Positions 60,171-64,000 of a DNA stretch of 64,000 nucleotides are shown here, in pieces; within the stretch, counting starts at the first letter, position 1; every line of letters starts with the position of its first letter. A model generated the notes under the pieces. It saw only the letters and a program-made list of their open reading frames with translations. It did no database searches and had not been told where the DNA came from. Source of the stretch: Motacilla alba alba (lineage: Eukaryota > Chordata > Aves > Passeriformes > Motacillidae); assembly GCF_015832195.1 (NCBI RefSeq), contig NC_052028.1, positions 6,367,501 to 6,431,500 of the forward strand. Direction: 5' to 3'. The position numbers were made by a program, and so were the translations under genes.

Positions 60171-63100
60171 TTTCAGTCGTGCCGTTCTTACTTGAGAACA
60201 GCATGTGTAGAAATAGAGTGGAATAAAAAAATACACATTTTATGGTTTAAACTGCACAATGAATGCAGGTCATCCGCTTTTAATATTGGAAATCAATTCT
60301 TGGCACTTACTCTTGAAAAGGATTCAGGTATTTTACTGAAAAAAGATCTGGAGACTTTCTAACACATTGTGAAAATTTAATAATTCTTGCTCTCATTGTT
60401 GGTTTCCAGGTATTATAACATTAATCTTTAAGCCATAGAACAACTCTATTTTTATTTTACACCTCTTCATATGTCTGGCCAATGTTACTGAAAAACCTTG
60501 GATTTAAACCCTGGCGTGCTCAGAGGCAGATGTGGCTTCTTTGCCCACTGAACATTAGTGTTAAGAAACCAAAGCTTACAGTAATCTTGTTATGGGGCTA
60601 AAAAGGCATTTCTGAGGACTGGCAGTCTGGGTATGCTTTTAAGAATTCATCAGTTAAGTTTTTTTGGATATCCTGGACTTCGTGCATGAAAGTGATTCTG
60701 TGCAGGCAGATAAAGAGACAGCAGCAGGGGTCACCCAAACTTTTAAGATATGGTTTTGAAAGAAGCTTAAAACGATAGAAAGAAAGGGATGAGAAAGAGA
60801 AAGCAATTCTTGGGGAAAACTGGCCAAAAAAGAAGTGGTTTAGAAAAAGGCAGCCTCATCCTTGAGGTCTTCTGTAGGCCATGTTGTAGTTTCCTGCAGA
60901 CATTGCTCTTTTCCTTAAATTGGATAGTGGCAGTTCTGGTTTTTGCACTTTCTCTCCCTCTCAGACTCAGCATAATTCCCCTGCACTGACAGCCTTCTGA
61001 ATGAACAGTGTTCAGGAGACAGCTGAAAGCAGTGGCAAATATTTTTAAATCCAATATCACTTTAATATTTCTGGTTTCATGTTTGCTTCCTCCTTTCAGC
61101 ACCCTTTTACAATGTGGAGAGCTCTTAGCCCATCTCTCAATGTTTATTTTCCCTTTGTCATGAGCAGTGGCTTTCTTGGCTACATAAAGAATTTAACTTC
61201 AGCCTTCACCTGATTTGAAGCAGTGGTTTGCACCCTACACTCTTAAACTTTTTGATGTCTACATAATGGAAACACCTTCCACTATATCAGATGACCAGTC
61301 CTGGGATATTATTAAAATGCTGTAGTCAAATTTTGCACTTAGGTATAGTTTACCCCTCTGTCCATAATATATTGGAAAACTGTCCTAGCAGAATTACAGT
61401 TCCTTGTTGACAAAAAGATCTTTTGGTAAGAAAAATTATAATAACTCTGCAAAGCAAAAGGAATTGTGCTGCAAAAGAACTAGAGAAACATTAATAGCAG
61501 AAATTCTGGTGACAGAATTATTCTGGTGACTCAATTAGGAGTATCAAATAATTTTTTGCCATATAAAAATTTTTATGTCATTACAATTTTCTGAAGTGGA
61601 GCACAATACTGTATTTCTATAATGGTATTACACATCTACTCCAGTGTAAGCAAAGCTTTATTTAGTGCAAGGAAATCCTTAGAAAAATGAGTAGCATGGC
61701 TCTTCTTTCTGATGACATTTAATTTTTGTGAGATTACATGGAGCCTCACAGTACAAAATGAGCTTACAGTATGGGAATGTTCAGATTCTTGATGACCTCC
61801 ATTTGCAGAAGCAATCATTCCCTAATTTGTGTTATTCATTGTTTTCCCCTGCTTAGTGGACGATCTCAAATGTTAACTGGGTGTAGCCTGCTGCTTTGGA
61901 GACTCATAGAGTTTGCTGAACATCAAACCCTCAGGAGTTTCTTTACTGTATCAGAAAATCACTTTGTATTCCTGTACATTGCAGCATCTGCAAATTGCTT
62001 ACTGGAAAATATTTCCTTAATAATTACTTATACATGACCTGCTATTTCTCTTTTCCCTGTGTTTATACCCTCAATTTTAGTTTCATGGGGGGTCAGTGAC
62101 TTTTTGAAGCTTGTTGTGACAACCCCTATGAAAGGCAGAGCTCTGGGCTTCTGCCCATCTAAAGACTTCTGTGAGAACAAGAATTTATTGTCTATAAAAT
62201 GGTCCTGGTTTCCAAAAGACTACCAGCTGGTAGAACAGCATTAATAATAGGCACACACCCTTCCCTCTGCCCTTCCACTCCTGCTCAAAAGGACAGGTCC
62301 TTCAGAGAGACACATACTGCTCCTCCCTGCAGAGGCAGCTCCTTGTCTCAGCCACAGAACTGCAGCTCTGCAGTGAGGGTGGAAACACTTCCTGCAGGGA
62401 GAAGTTTTCCTCTGGCCTGCATTCTAAAAATGTGTCACACATGCACTTAACCTCTCCGCTGCATATTCTGGGCATAGTAGCTCTGTGGTCTTAAAACTAC
62501 ATTTTGTGACATTTAAAATGTTGACATAAAATTCAGAGTGATTGCATTGTTTATATTATTTATGCCATCTGTCCAAAACGTTATAAAAATACAGGTCTAA
62601 GAGCCATCTTGAAAGGAATGCCCACTCCTGAACCCTAATCTGAGTGAAAGTGGTGCATTCAGGTCAGAACCCCTTTTATAGTGAGCTCTTCTAGCCTTTT
62701 TTTACTAATATACTTATTATACTTATTAGACTGAGTTTGTTTTCACATGAATATATGAAACATATAACTTCTCCCTTTTTCAGTAGACCAGTGACCCCAG
62801 AGACAATTAAATCTATTTCATATAATTTATCCTTGTTAAATTCATGTCAGCTGCATTTTTTATTCGCTCATTGTTTCTCTTTGTCTCAAAAGTTATTATT
62901 ATATTTGTTAGCACCTTTCAGATATTGCAGATGGGATAACTGATCACCAATGTCCAGGAGCCTGCTATTTTTCTCTTCAGGATGAACATTATATCTGACA
63001 TTTTGTGGCCTTCTGAGCCATCCCACACTCCTATTATCATCTTGGAAGGTGCAGAGATTGTTTTGATAGTCCCTTATGTACTCCATACTGAAATTCATGT

Positions 63101-64000
63101 CATGATCAGGTGAATATTTCTACATTTTATAAATATTCTTTAGCTAGTTCTTTCTCTGTTCTACGCTAATGTCTTAAAATGTAAGGTAGTTTGGTCTTTT
63201 CAATAAGAAGTTATGTATGTAAACAGCAAAATTCAGCAACATTTATCTTACAAATTAGTGGGCTGGTATGAAAAAAAAATCACATTGATCTCTTTTTTTT
63301 TCTTTTTTAATCCACACAAGTTATGAAATGTTTTATGTCTGTATATGAAATAAAATAAATAAAAACATACCCTGTTGCAAAAAGGGTTATCACCCATTAG
63401 CACATATGTCTTTGTCTGCACCAATGAATTTGGTGGACAAAACTTTGGTTCAAAACTACTCAACCATACTCAGACTGCCAGAAATTGTATTAGAAAGACT
63501 AATCAACAGCAGATTCCTTCATGGTGAGGAATGAGAGCACTGTCACCTCTCTGAGATCAGGGAGGGCTGCTTAGGTGCACTTCATGTGCTGCATGGTAGG
63601 TAATGGCTCAGGAATGAAAACATTTTACTACTACTGAGTAGTCTCTGATACTTAGTTGAGACAAGCTTAGACCCAGTCTCTGATTTACAGATCCTTTCTA
63701 CTTAACATTTTAGTTTAGTTAAACATTTGGCATATTGTAAATGTGTGTTATTTACTGAGCAGCAGGTGTTGGGTCTTGGCATGGTGACATTCCCTTGCAT
63801 ATGTTCTGCTTCTCCTGCCCTGTTTGTGTGCCACTTACAGCAACCTCCTCTGCCACAAACTATTGTTGGTGAACAACTCAGAAAGGCATAGGGAAGAGAT
63901 TATACTGGTGATGTGCAATTGAAAGGAAAAAGTACCATTTCTACATCTCCCACAATTAGGAGTTTGTGTGCTATCTGCAGCAGCTGCATTGTGAGAGGTC

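Larger units (their letters stand above)
58023..64000. other. Unique AT-rich non-coding DNA to the window end
   Basis: No gene is supported. The 122-codon plus frame at 58211-58579 and the 111-codon minus frame at 60767-61102 have no motif I know. A possible MIR-like remnant lies at about 59105-59190 and an octamer-like inverted repeat at 60148-60170. Short T runs and AAATAAAATAAATAAAA occur near 63292-63365. The window edge shows no element boundary. Confidence 0.5.

Noticed and set aside
1..64000. CRISPR array, bacterial operon, phage or plasmid features
   Set aside because: No direct-repeat/spacer architecture, no ribosome-binding sites or tightly packed frames; the retroelements mark this as bird nuclear DNA.

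Overview
This window looks like vertebrate nuclear DNA, most likely from a bird. It is AT-rich and CpG-poor, with no dense gene packing, no operons and no ribosome-binding sites. The avian assignment rests on two retroelement families I recognise from memory. One is the 3' end of CR1 LINEs, ending in the repeated 'TTCTGTGATTCTGTGA' type tail. The other is a long LTR beginning 'TGTGTTG' whose body matches an abundant avian endogenous-retrovirus LTR layout. The CR1 tail wording would fit a neoavian bird such as a passerine, but I cannot fix the species or chromosome.

I do not find a protein-coding gene I would defend. Open frames of 60 to 165 codons occur throughout on both strands and usually overlap each other. 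None shows a recognisable domain, and the longest sit in the LTR, the A-rich tandem array or locally GC-richer patches. The window is best read as intergenic or deep intronic sequence. Two exon-like patterns are listed as tentative: a 66-nt in-frame cassette at 35571-35636 and a 134-nt terminal-exon-like segment at 18636-18769.

Layout: 1-9495 is unique AT-rich DNA. A (TA)n tract (9496-9536) precedes a truncated CR1 (about 9915-10184). From 10185 to 37257 is unique DNA with a second (TA)n tract, an 82-bp-offset duplication (17935-18062), small hairpins, homopolymer runs and two short perfect tandem duplications. The most striking object is at about 37258-39115: roughly 1.85 kb of strongly decayed tandem repeat with a unit near 15 bp, consensus CCAACTGTATAAAAA, A-rich and G-poor on the plus strand. 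A second CR1 tail (about 41255-41408) and an apparently solitary LTR (43206-44614) follow. From 44615 to 64000 is again mostly unique, with possible ancient MIR-like SINE remnants, a (TTTG)n tract after poly-T, a perfect 43-bp duplication near 58 kb, and an octamer-like inverted repeat near 60.1 kb.

No genes work together here in any way the sequence can show. The array at 37-39 kb and the in-frame cassette at 35.6 kb are the two things most worth checking.
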